From contig JAEZKI010000065.1 in the NCBI GenBank assembly GCA_023415525.1, forward strand, positions 1-12,773: 12,773 nt of DNA, in the 5' to 3' direction. Positions 1 through 6,233 of this stretch are shown here, one piece after another; the stretch's first letter is position 1, and each line of letters begins with the position of its first letter. Under the pieces are notes generated by a model, which searched no databases, was not told the origin of the DNA, and was given only the letters and a program-made list of their open reading frames with translations. The position numbers and the translations under genes were made by a program. This DNA is from Bacillota bacterium. Its GTDB lineage: Bacteria; Bacillota; Clostridia; Lachnospirales; Cellulosilyticaceae.

Positions 1-36
1 ATCAAGTTGTCCCGGGTTCGATTCCCGGGTGGCTCA
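1..36 (+). tRNA. 3' part of a tRNA, probably tRNA-Lys (5' part outside the window)
   Basis: The window opens inside a tRNA. Bases 3-7 (TCAAG up to the variable loop) fit the 3' side of an anticodon stem. Bases 12-16 (CCGGG), loop 17-23 (TTCGATT) and 24-28 (CCCGG) form a perfect T arm. Bases 29-35 (GTGGCTC) are the 3' acceptor strand and A36 is the discriminator. The next three bases are TCA, so the CCA tail is apparently not encoded. The anticodon lies outside the window. Lys is inferred from the acceptor strand (implying a 5' GAGCCAC end) and from the A-TCAAG anticodon-arm remnant, so the identity is tentative while the tRNA nature is firm. Confidence 0.85.
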
Positions 37-40
37 TCAC

Positions 41-86
41 AAAAAGTCCCATATCTAATGTTTTTACATTAGATATGGGACTTTTT
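41..86 (+). terminator. Rho-independent terminator after the tRNA
   Basis: Bases 41-60 and 67-86 are perfect 20-bp inverted complements. One more T-A pair closes the stem over a 4-T loop. The arms begin AAAAAGTCCC and end GGGACTTTTT, so the 3' arm supplies the U tract. The hairpin starts four bases after the tRNA discriminator. The symmetrical A/T ends would let it work on both strands, but no minus-strand gene ends here. Confidence 0.93.
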
Positions 87-100
87 ATAATTTATTGAGC

Positions 101-129
101 TAGATAAGGTAAGAATAGAAGTTTATAAT
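101..129 (+). promoter_or_regulatory. Candidate sigma-A promoter for the GreA-family gene
   Basis: A perfect -10 TATAAT lies at 124-129. A weak -35 TAGATA (4 of 6 matches to TTGACA) lies at 101-106, with a 17-nt spacer. Transcription would start near 136, giving a leader of about 50 nt before the GTG start. The upstream tRNA terminator makes an independent promoter here likely. Confidence 0.5.
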
Positions 130-184
130 TAAATGGTAAAGGGATAATTAATAGGAATAAGTAGAAGAGTAGGAGAGATTAAGA

Positions 185-661
185 GTGAATAATTTTCTTA
201 CAGAACAAGATATAAAAAAGATGAAAGACGAAATAGAATATCGTAAGGTAGTTGTGCGTAAGCAACGTAATGAAGAAGTTAAAGAGGCAAGAGCTCATGG
301 GGACTTGAGCGAGAACTATGAATATAAAGCAGCTAAGAGAGAAAGAGGCCGAAACGAGGGACGTATTAAGTATTTAGAGCGAATGATAAAAACCGCTACT
401 ATTATAACAGATAATACTTCTAAAGAAGAAGTTGGACTAGGGAAGATTGTTACTATATATTTTATAGAAGATGATTTTGAGGTAGAATATAAGATTGTAA
501 CGACTATGGAAACAGATGCTCTTAATAATAAGATAAGCATAGAATCCCCATTAGGTAAAGAAATTTACAAGAAGAAAATAGGAGATGAAGTAAAAATAGC
601 TTCACCTGATGGAGAATACACCGTAAGGATAAAAAACATATTTATAGAAAGTGAGGACTAG
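185..661 (+). CDS. greA: GreA-family transcription elongation (transcript cleavage) factor
   Basis: The 158-residue product has the full Gre layout and normal Gre length. An N-terminal antiparallel coiled coil spans about residues 6-75 and an FKBP-like C-terminal domain spans about 81-156. The coiled-coil tip carries the signature GDLSEN at 39-44, with D40 and E43 as the acidic pair that reaches into the RNA polymerase secondary channel and stimulates cleavage of backtracked RNA. The C-terminal part has the SPLG motif (121-124) and a KIGDEV stretch (131-136). The start is GTG at 185, preceded by AGGAG at 171-175 with a 9-nt spacer. The gene stands alone between the tRNA terminator and a 115-nt gap. 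The coiled coil has more Arg/Lys (KVVVRKQRNE, AAKRERGR) than I expect of the usual housekeeping GreA. It may be a second, paralogous Gre factor, so the symbol is at family level. Confidence 0.92.
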   Translation: MNNFLTEQDIKKMKDEIEYRKVVVRKQRNEEVKEARAHGDLSENYEYKAAKRERGRNEGRIKYLERMIKTATIITDNTSKEEVGLGKIVTIYFIEDDFEVEYKIVTTMETDALNNKISIESPLGKEIYKKKIGDEVKIASPDGEYTVRIKNIFIESED

Positions 662-776
662 CATTAGATAATATGAACCTATACTATACCGTAAATGAGT
701 AAAAAAATTATAAAGCGTATAATGTCCCACTATTTAGAATATAATAAACTAAATTTCTAAAGGGGGATATTATATA

Positions 777-1088
777 ATGGAAAATTTAGAATATAACATA
801 CTTAAGAGGGCTTATAATAATGCCAGAGAGTTAGAGAGAGCCACTCAGTTTTTAGATACTAAGGGTATAGATAGAAGTGCCTTTAAAAGAGATCCTGATA
901 GATATAGAGATATTATTAAGCAATATAGTATACAGTGTATTAATCAAGGTATATTTCAGGAAAGTAGAGAAATATTAGATATGGAATTTAATAGGTTATG
1001 TGATTATCAGCGATTTAATAGTCAGCATTTAGTGGATGATTTTTATGATAAGGCTAAAGATATTATATTAGCATCTATAGAAGAGTAA
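777..1088 (+). CDS. Hypothetical 103-residue helical protein
   Basis: I do not recognise this protein. Coding is supported by a strong Shine-Dalgarno AGGGGGAT at 760-767 before ATG 777, and by a terminator hairpin directly after the TAA. The composition also fits a soluble, charged protein. It has no signal peptide or membrane segment. The sequence looks almost wholly alpha-helical and rich in Asp, Arg, Tyr and Ile, with Cys at about residues 54 and 76. It contains two similar Arg/Asp-rich turns (DRSAFKRDPDRYRD near 32-45). A TATAAT box at 718-723 could be the -10 of its own promoter, but no good -35 is seen. It lies 115 nt after the Gre factor in the same direction, so read-through from that gene is also possible. 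Confidence 0.75.
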   Translation: MENLEYNILKRAYNNARELERATQFLDTKGIDRSAFKRDPDRYRDIIKQYSIQCINQGIFQESREILDMEFNRLCDYQRFNSQHLVDDFYDKAKDIILASIEE

Positions 1089-1102
1089 TAAAAAGATATA
1101 AT

Positions 1103-1173
1103 AGGCTTAGTATTTATAATGATAAAGAGTGTTGTAAGTGACATTTTTTAACATTATAATACTAGGCTTTTTT
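1103..1173 (+). terminator. Rho-independent terminator after the 103-residue gene
   Basis: Bases 1103-1121 (AGGCTTAGTATTTATAATG) pair with 1152-1169 through CATTATAATACTAGGCT, with two G-U pairs and one bulged T. A run of six T follows at 1168-1173. The 30-nt interior is larger than in a typical terminator. The hairpin starts 14 bases after the stop codon and closes the Gre/103-residue unit. Confidence 0.75.
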
Positions 1174-1192
1174 AGTCTTAAGAGTATTTTAT

Positions 1193-1221
1193 TTGAATAA
1201 CCTTAAGAATTCATGTAAACT
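1193..1221 (+). promoter_or_regulatory. Candidate promoter for the decarboxylase-tmk unit
   Basis: A -35 TTGAAT (1193-1198) and a -10 TAAACT (1216-1221) are separated by exactly 17 nt. The -35 matches consensus at 4 of 6 positions and the -10 at 4 of 6. The site lies just after the preceding terminator, where a promoter is needed, and would give a leader of about 35 nt. The match is modest. Confidence 0.4.
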
Positions 1222-1262
1222 GAAGTAAGAACAAAATTTAGGATAATTAAGAGGGTTAATAA

Positions 1263-2678
1263 GTGAATACGCCTTTATATAATATATTGATAAAATATAG
1301 TGATGAAAAAATAGCATTTCATATGCCAGGCCATAAATTTGGAAGGGCTATAGCTCTTAATGAAATTAATTTGGCTCTTTTAGACAACACAGAAGTTGAT
1401 GGCTTAGATAATTTATATGAAGCTGAAGGAATTATTAAAGAAGCTAGTATACTTATGGCGGAGTTTTATGGAGCAAAGGAAACTATATTCTTAACAAATG
1501 GTTCTACAGTAGGAATCTTAACAAGTATTTTAACGGTATGTCACCCAGGAGACAAGATACTTGTGGCAAGAAATAGTCATCATAGTGTTTGGAGTGGACT
1601 TATACTTTCAGGAGCAGTACCTATTTATATTAATCCTAAATATAAGGCAGATGAGGATTTATTAGGAGAAATAAGTTTAACGGATATAAAAGAAGCTGTT
1701 GAAAGATATCCAGATTTGAAAGCTGTTATACTTGTGAGTCCTACTTATGAGGGGATTGTATCTGATATTAAGGGCATTGCTGATTATTTACATCAGGAGA
1801 ATAAAATTCTAATTGTAGATGAAGCTCATGGGGCACATTTTATATTGGGAGATGAATTTCCTGTAAGTAGTGTGAAATTAGGTGCAGATATAGTCATTAA
1901 TAGCTTGCATAAAACTTTACCTTCATTAACTCAAAGTGCTTTATTGCATATTTGTTCAGAAAGGATAGAGTATAGGAAAGTCATAGGGACACTTCGAATG
2001 GTTCAAACGAGTAGTCCATCTTATATGATGATGGGAATTATGGATTATATGAGAGGCTATATTTTAGAAAATAGAGAATGTATCCTATACAGCTATGCTA
2101 AACAACTAATAGAAATGAGAGAATCACTGAAGCAGCTTCAACACCTTAAGTTGATAGATTTTCCAGGTGAAAGCTATGATAGGAGTAAGATCATTATTTC
2201 TACAAAGGAAACCCCTATAGATGGACATGAATTAGCCAAATGGTTAGATAGGGATTATAATATAGTTGTTGAAGCGGCATTAAATACATATATTATTTTA
2301 ATGTCGACTTTAGCAGATGATCAGTTTACTCTTAATAAGCTAAAGGATGCCCTAGTGGAGATAGATAATAAATTACTAACATGTACACCCAGGGAGGTTA
2401 TGAGTAATAGCTTTCTAGAAAATAATATAGTTAAAGGAATGAGTCCTAGGGAAGTCTTTTATGCAAAAAAGAAATGGTGTAATATAAAGGACTGCTTAAA
2501 TAAAAGAATAGCTCGTCATGTCATGCTCTATCCACCTGGGATACCTATTATCTGTCTTGGAGAGAGGCTAACGACTGAAACTATTCACTATATAGAGAAC
2601 TTACAAGAAAAGTTACAAGGTATAAAAAGGGAAAATGGAACCATACAAGTAGAAGTATTAGCAGGGATATATAGATAA
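1263..2678 (+). CDS. PLP-dependent Orn/Lys/Arg decarboxylase-family protein (YaaO-like)
   Basis: This 471-residue protein is a fold-type I PLP enzyme of the group III amino-acid decarboxylases, which remove the alpha-carboxyl of Arg, Lys or Orn to make polyamines or their precursors. Visible motifs are FHMPGHKFG (19-27), DGLDNLYEAEG (46-56), LTNGST (77-82) that binds the cofactor phosphate, NSHHSVW (104-110), VDEAHGAH (185-192) with the PLP-nitrogen Asp D186, and NSLHKT (213-218), whose K217 is the Schiff-base lysine. A C-terminal decarboxylase domain ends with YPPGIPIICLGE (about 423-434). The N-terminal wing domain of the large inducible enterobacterial enzymes is missing, as in the short Firmicutes SpeA/YaaO type. 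The start is GTG 1263 with GAGGG at 1251-1255. The next gene is tmk, the same neighbourhood as Bacillus yaaO. The substrate cannot be told from sequence, although arginine or lysine is likely. Confidence 0.92.
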   Translation: MNTPLYNILIKYSDEKIAFHMPGHKFGRAIALNEINLALLDNTEVDGLDNLYEAEGIIKEASILMAEFYGAKETIFLTNGSTVGILTSILTVCHPGDKILVARNSHHSVWSGLILSGAVPIYINPKYKADEDLLGEISLTDIKEAVERYPDLKAVILVSPTYEGIVSDIKGIADYLHQENKILIVDEAHGAHFILGDEFPVSSVKLGADIVINSLHKTLPSLTQSALLHICSERIEYRKVIGTLRMVQTSSPSYMMMGIMDYMRGYILENRECILYSYAKQLIEMRESLKQLQHLKLIDFPGESYDRSKIIISTKETPIDGHELAKWLDRDYNIVVEAALNTYIILMSTLADDQFTLNKLKDALVEIDNKLLTCTPREVMSNSFLENNIVKGMSPREVFYAKKKWCNIKDCLNKRIARHVMLYPPGIPIICLGERLTTETIHYIENLQEKLQGIKRENGTIQVEVLAGIYR

Positions 2679-2735
2679 GATAATTTATCAATAAAGGTAG
2701 TTAAGTATATTAGGATGACTATAATTAAAAACAAT

Positions 2736-2748
2736 GGAGGCACTAATG
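2736..2748 (+). promoter_or_regulatory. Ribosome binding site that fixes the tmk start
   Basis: GGAGG at 2736-2740 stands 5 nt before ATG 2746-2748. An upstream in-frame ATG at 2734-2736 overlaps this GGAGG and has no Shine-Dalgarno of its own. The true start is therefore 2746, and the product begins MIGKLITIESG, the usual position of the first beta strand before the P-loop. Confidence 0.85.
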
Positions 2749-3432
2749 ATAGGAAAGCTTATTACAATAGAGAGTGGTTCTGATGCAAGTGGTAAGGCTA
2801 CTCAGACAAAAAAGTTATATGAACGCTTAGAACAAGAAGGATATAAAGTACGAAAAGTAGAATATCCTAATTATGCATCTGAATCTTCAGCATTAGTTAA
2901 AATGTATTTAAATGGAGAATTTGGGAAAAACGCCGAGGATGTAGATGCTTATGTGGCATCCACCTTTTTTGCAGCAGATCGCTATGCTTCTTATAAAACA
3001 GAATGGGAAGAATTCTATAAAATGGGTGGGATTATATTAGCTGACAGGTATACAACATCTAATATGGTTCATCAAGCATGTAAAATTCAGGATGCTTTAG
3101 AACGCCAAAAGTTTCTAGAGTGGTTATGGCAGTATGAATTTGAAATGTATAAGTTACCCGTACCAGATGGTGTTATGTTCTTAGATGTTCCGATAGGTTT
3201 TAGTATAGAATTAATGAGGGATAGAGAGAATAAATTTACTGGGGATAAGAAAAAAGATATTCATGAAAGTAATATAGAGTATTTAACACAGTCTTATAAT
3301 AATGCATTAGAAGTAGCCAATAAATATAGTTGGCAGAAAATCAGATGCACCCAAGAAGGAAAATTAAGATCCATTGAAGAGATTCATGAAGAAATTTATA
3401 GTAAAGTATTAGCATTGATTGGACAGTTATGA
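2746..3432 (+). CDS. tmk: Thymidylate kinase (dTMP kinase), variant P-loop
   Basis: The 228-residue product phosphorylates dTMP to dTDP with ATP in dTTP synthesis. It begins with a beta strand and a P-loop, GSDASGKAT at 11-19. The DRY motif that binds the nucleotide monophosphate is at 100-102 (ILADRYTTSN). The strand FLDVP at 145-149 precedes the Arg-rich LID region starting near R158 and R160. Length is close to the usual 205-215 residues, with a slightly longer LID and C-terminus. The gene lies between the yaaO-like decarboxylase and yaaR/holB, the expected tmk position, which supports the assignment over other P-loop nucleoside monophosphate kinases. The odd point is Ala at P-loop position 18, where Walker A normally has the Mg2+-binding Ser/Thr; Thr19 follows. 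It is probably co-transcribed with the decarboxylase (67-nt gap, no terminator). Confidence 0.9.
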   Translation: MIGKLITIESGSDASGKATQTKKLYERLEQEGYKVRKVEYPNYASESSALVKMYLNGEFGKNAEDVDAYVASTFFAADRYASYKTEWEEFYKMGGIILADRYTTSNMVHQACKIQDALERQKFLEWLWQYEFEMYKLPVPDGVMFLDVPIGFSIELMRDRENKFTGDKKKDIHESNIEYLTQSYNNALEVANKYSWQKIRCTQEGKLRSIEEIHEEIYSKVLALIGQL

Positions 3433-3439
3433 TTACTTG

Positions 3440-3526
3440 AATAACAAAACTTAAATAATTAGATTTAATTAGATGATACGACTTAATTAAACGATAATAC
3501 CTCATTAAATAACAAGACTTAATTAA
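3440..3526 (+). repeat. Three imperfect copies of a 19-bp AT-rich direct repeat
   Basis: Copies lie at 3440-3458 (AATAACAAAACTTAAATAA), 3472-3490 (GATGATACGACTTAATTAA) and 3508-3526 (AATAACAAGACTTAATTAA). Copies 1 and 3 differ at two positions, and copies 2 and 3 share the exact core GACTTAATTAA. The start-to-start spacing is 32 and 36 nt, about three helical turns. In such AT-rich DNA some of this could be chance. The function is unknown. Confidence 0.5.
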
Positions 3527-3676
3527 TAGTAAGGGTTCCTTAATAAACAGTTTATCTCTAAATACTAAGAAATATTTAATGTGTATAGAGAAGTTAGAGC
3601 CATTAGCAGTATAAAAAACAAAATAAATGTCGATATATTAAGTAGTGGAAGAGTATGTATGAAAAAGCAATGGATA

Positions 3677-3705
3677 TTGCAATGCTATATAGAATAATTT
3701 AAAAT
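3677..3705 (+). promoter_or_regulatory. Candidate promoter for yaaR
   Basis: A -35 TTGCAA (3677-3682, 4 of 6) and a -10 TAAAAT (3700-3705, 5 of 6) are separated by a 17-nt spacer. The predicted start near 3712 leaves a leader of about 45 nt before yaaR. The long gap after tmk makes a separate promoter plausible. Confidence 0.45.
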
Positions 3706-3756
3706 AAAGTTAATGAGAGGCATATAAATAGGAAGTAAATTAGGGGAGCGGATAAA

Positions 3757-4203
3757 ATGGCCAATATACAAGTTAGCAATATACAGATGCCTACTTTAAA
3801 AGAATTACCTGGAGTAACGGAAGCAAAAATAGACAAAGGCTTTAAATTTGTTTTACTGGGACAGATTGAAGAGAGTGAACTTCAAGATAAACTTAAAGAG
3901 ATGGTACAACAAATCACAGAGCAAGGTGCTAAGATTGCAGAACATATGGATATTAGAGACTTAAAGGTGTATAGAGGTCTAATTTCTAACTTTATGAATG
4001 AAGTAGTTGTAAATTCTCATAAATTTTCACGAGAAAATTTCCTTGATAGAAGAGGAAGGCATCGTGTTTATGGCATCGTACGTGTGGTTAATGAAAAATT
4101 AGATGAACTAGCCCAAGAACTTCTTAAAACGGAAAAGAATCAAATGGATATTTTAGACCGAATAGGAGAAGTACAAGGGTTACTTCTAGATATAGTGACT
4201 TAA
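3757..4203 (+). CDS. yaaR: YaaR family protein (DUF327)
   Basis: The 148-residue protein matches the DUF327/YaaR family of Firmicutes in length and motifs. It has a poorly conserved N-terminal 30 residues and then a helical region. The hallmark segment is ISNFMNEVVVNSHKF (76-90) and LDRRGRHRVYGIVRVVNEKL (96-115), with the end NQMDILDRIGEVQGLLLDIVT (128-148). It is a small soluble cytoplasmic protein of unknown biochemical role. The context with tmk and holB is conserved from Bacillus to Clostridia. The start ATG 3757 is preceded by AGGGGAG at 3742-3748 with 8-nt spacing. A terminator begins four bases after the stop codon, so yaaR is the last gene of its transcript here and is separated from holB. 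Confidence 0.9.
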   Translation: MANIQVSNIQMPTLKELPGVTEAKIDKGFKFVLLGQIEESELQDKLKEMVQQITEQGAKIAEHMDIRDLKVYRGLISNFMNEVVVNSHKFSRENFLDRRGRHRVYGIVRVVNEKLDELAQELLKTEKNQMDILDRIGEVQGLLLDIVT

Positions 4204-4206
4204 AAG

Positions 4207-4300
4207 AGACTGTTGCAAGACATTCTAAACGACACTATCTAGTAAATATCCGTTGAAATGGATAACTAGGTAAGAGTGAAGGATTGCAACAGTCTTTTTT
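4207..4300 (+). terminator. Extended hairpin terminator between yaaR and holB
   Basis: A perfect 12-bp outer stem pairs AGACTGTTGCAA (4207-4218) with TTGCAACAGTCT (4284-4295), followed by T at 4295-4300. The 65-nt interior is itself structured. CACT (4233-4236) pairs with AGTG (4275-4278), CTAGT (4239-4243) with ACTAG (4265-4269), and TATCC (4247-4251) with GGATA (4260-4264). The whole would form one long, interrupted hairpin of about 89 nt. The A-rich left flank (AAAAG) would also give a partial U tract on the other strand. Confidence 0.85.
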
Positions 4301-4359
4301 GGAAGTAAAATAGAGTTAAGGTCTTAAAGTAAACACTTAACTATGAAGAAGGAGAAGGA

Positions 4360-5349
4360 ATGAAAGCATTTCAAAATATTATAGGTAATGAGGATGTAAA
4401 GGCATATTTCAAGAAAGTAATAGAAAAAGATAAATTGTCCCATAGCTATATTTTTGAAGGGCCTTATGGAGTAGGTAAAAATACTTTTGCAGTAACACTA
4501 GCTAAATTACTTTTATGTGAGGCAAAGGAAGGCGATAAGCCCTGCAATGCCTGTAAATCATGTTATATGATAGATTCTGGGACACATCCTGATTTAATTT
4601 CTATAGAAAAAGACACAAGGGTAACTAAAATCGAAACAATTAGAAGTAATATGGTTAAGGAGATGGATATTAAACCCTATCAATCGGATTATAAAATAAT
4701 CATAGTAAAATCTGCTGATACCATTACTGTTGAAGGACAAAATGCAATGCTGAAGACTATAGAAGAACCTCCTAAATATGGCATTATTATTTTAGTATGT
4801 GAGAATGCCTCTAGGATGTTGCCTACTATTAAGTCAAGGTGTATAACCGTAAGATTTAACCCCCTTAGTCAGGAGGAGCTAGGTACTTATTTATCAGGAC
4901 AACCTATTAGTGAAAGTAAAAAGAAAATCCTCATGAATTTAGCAGAAGGTAGCATAGGAAAAGCAAAGGACATTTTAAAAGATGAAGGCGTCTTTGAACT
5001 TCGAGCCAAGGCTATAAAATATTTAGAGCGTTTAGATAAATCAGATTTGATAGGGTTATATGATTTAGTAAAAGAAATAACGGATCAAAAAGAAGAAATA
5101 GAGAGACTTTTAGAGTACTGGTTATATTGGTATAGAGATATTGCGCTTTTAAAGGTAACTCAAACAGAGGCGTTATATTATAGTGATTACCAACAACAGT
5201 TATTGGACAGAGCCTCTATATTAACGTATAATAAAGTTAGTCAAAGTATTGACTGTATTATAAAAGCATTAACAGATATTAGACAGAATATATATGGTAC
5301 GTTTGTTATAGAGAATTTATTACTAAAGTTAAAGGAGAGGAAAAAATGA
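4360..5349 (+). CDS. holB: DNA polymerase III delta' subunit
   Basis: The 329-residue clamp-loader subunit helps load the beta sliding clamp at primed DNA. Its AAA+ domain has Walker A GPYGVGKNT at 34-42. Four cysteines, C53 and C62-x2-C65-x2-C68, form the zinc-binding module typical of DnaX and HolB. A conserved segment, AMLKTIEEPP (129-138), is followed by the SRC motif at 159-161, which supplies the trans-acting arginine finger in clamp loaders. The C-terminal third is helical, as expected for the collar domain. The start ATG 4360 has AAGGAG at 4349-4354. It opens the holB-ricT-trmN6-rsmI run, and its stop overlaps the ricT start as ATGA. A 7-bp inverted repeat, AGTTAAG/CTTAACT (4314-4320/4336-4342), lies just upstream. 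No clear promoter was identified in the 60-nt leader. Confidence 0.94.
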   Translation: MKAFQNIIGNEDVKAYFKKVIEKDKLSHSYIFEGPYGVGKNTFAVTLAKLLLCEAKEGDKPCNACKSCYMIDSGTHPDLISIEKDTRVTKIETIRSNMVKEMDIKPYQSDYKIIIVKSADTITVEGQNAMLKTIEEPPKYGIIILVCENASRMLPTIKSRCITVRFNPLSQEELGTYLSGQPISESKKKILMNLAEGSIGKAKDILKDEGVFELRAKAIKYLERLDKSDLIGLYDLVKEITDQKEEIERLLEYWLYWYRDIALLKVTQTEALYYSDYQQQLLDRASILTYNKVSQSIDCIIKALTDIRQNIYGTFVIENLLLKLKERKK

Positions 5350-6233
5350 TAACGGTTATAGGCATACGCTTTAGGCGTGCTGGTAAGATATATTACTTTG
5401 ATCCTGAGGAAACTCAGTATGAGCAAGGGCAACATGCTATAGTAGAAACAGCAAGAGGAGTAGAATATGGAGAAGTTGTTATTCCTAATAAAGAAATAGA
5501 GGATAAAGAGGTTGTACAACCGCTTAAAAAAGTTATTCGCCCAGCTTCTAAAGAAGATGATGCAATCTATGAGCAAAACAAAGCAAAAGAAAAAGAGGCA
5601 TTTGCTATTTGCAAAGAGAAGATTATTAAACATGGTTTAGACATGAAGCTCATTGATGTAGAGTATACTTTTGATAATAATAAAGTTCTTTTTTATTTTA
5701 CTTCTTATGAGCGTGTAGATTTTAGAGAGTTGGTTAAAGAACTAGCCTCCATCTTTAAAACCCGTATTGAGTTACGACAGATTGGTGTAAGAGATGAAAC
5801 AAAGATATGTGGAGGTATGGGTATTTGTGGACGTAACCTATGCTGCAACAGCTTTTTAGGAGATTTCCAACCTGTGTCTATTAAGATGGCTAAAGAACAA
5901 AGTCTTTCTTTAAATCCTATTAAAATATCAGGGATTTGTGGGAGATTGATGTGTTGCTTAAAATATGAACAAGATTGTTATGTAGAGATAAGAGACCGTC
6001 TACCTGAAGTAGGGGACACAGTTATTACTCCCGAGGGTAAAGGGGAAGTCTTATCTGTTAATCTCTTAAGAGAACAGATTAAGGTAGCTGTAAAGAAAAA
6101 GGATAAAGATGAGAAAGAGGCTATCATTTATTCGAGTAAAGATATTAAAATCATGGGAAGAAAGAAGAAATGTTGCCGTGAGGAGAGCGTAGATGACGAA
6201 TACAAAGGATTTGACTTTAGTTCGCTCGAATGA
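5346..6233 (+). CDS. ricT: RicT/YaaT, PSP1-domain regulatory iron-sulfur protein
   Basis: The 295-residue protein belongs to the PSP1/YaaT family. In Bacillus subtilis RicT, with RicA and RicF, forms an Fe-S complex that promotes mRNA processing by RNase Y and affects sporulation and competence. The Cys clusters are plain: CGGMGICGRNLCC (155-167; C155, C161, C166, C167) and GICGRLMCC (196-204; C198, C203, C204), then C211. The PSP1 fold covers about 40-130, and the C-terminal part carries a small beta domain (GDTVITPEGKGEV, 223-235). A further C276-C277 pair sits in a Lys-rich tail (KKKCCRE). SD AAAGGAG is at 5331-5337. The start overlaps holB by 4 nt and the end overlaps trmN6 by 41 nt, so translation is coupled. 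The RicA and RicF partner genes are not in this window. Confidence 0.92.
   Translation: MITVIGIRFRRAGKIYYFDPEETQYEQGQHAIVETARGVEYGEVVIPNKEIEDKEVVQPLKKVIRPASKEDDAIYEQNKAKEKEAFAICKEKIIKHGLDMKLIDVEYTFDNNKVLFYFTSYERVDFRELVKELASIFKTRIELRQIGVRDETKICGGMGICGRNLCCNSFLGDFQPVSIKMAKEQSLSLNPIKISGICGRLMCCLKYEQDCYVEIRDRLPEVGDTVITPEGKGEVLSVNLLREQIKVAVKKKDKDEKEAIIYSSKDIKIMGRKKKCCREESVDDEYKGFDFSSLE

Larger units (their letters stand above)
3433..3756 (+). other. 324-base gene-free gap between tmk and yaaR
   Basis: No convincing gene is seen in any frame. The stretch is very AT-rich. It holds three imperfect copies of a 19-bp motif (3440-3526), a candidate promoter (3677-3705) and only small hairpins without U tracts, such as TCTCTA...TAGAGA at about 3552-3590. 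In Bacillus the cyclic-di-AMP receptor gene darA (yaaQ) occupies this place. No trace of a coding remnant of it can be read here. Confidence 0.7.

Noticed and set aside
316..540. Minus-strand open frame opposite the GreA-family gene
   Set aside because: It is antisense to a confident gene, with a biased Ile/Val/Ser composition and no start signals.
2734..2745. Upstream ATG as the tmk start
   Set aside because: This ATG overlaps the GGAGG that serves the ATG at 2746, and it has no Shine-Dalgarno of its own.
3655..3702. 15-codon frame in the tmk-yaaR gap as a leader peptide
   Set aside because: It has a poor binding site, no run of regulatory codons, no attenuator hairpin after it, and it overlaps the better-supported promoter.
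3433..3756. Decayed darA (yaaQ) pseudogene in the gap
   Set aside because: No stretch in any frame reads like DarA, so the gap is better called non-coding.
5241..5633. Minus-strand open frame of 130 codons across the holB-ricT junction
   Set aside because: It lies opposite two certain genes and has a low-complexity Phe/Ser/Asn-rich composition typical of antisense AT-rich DNA. No ribosome binding site is seen.
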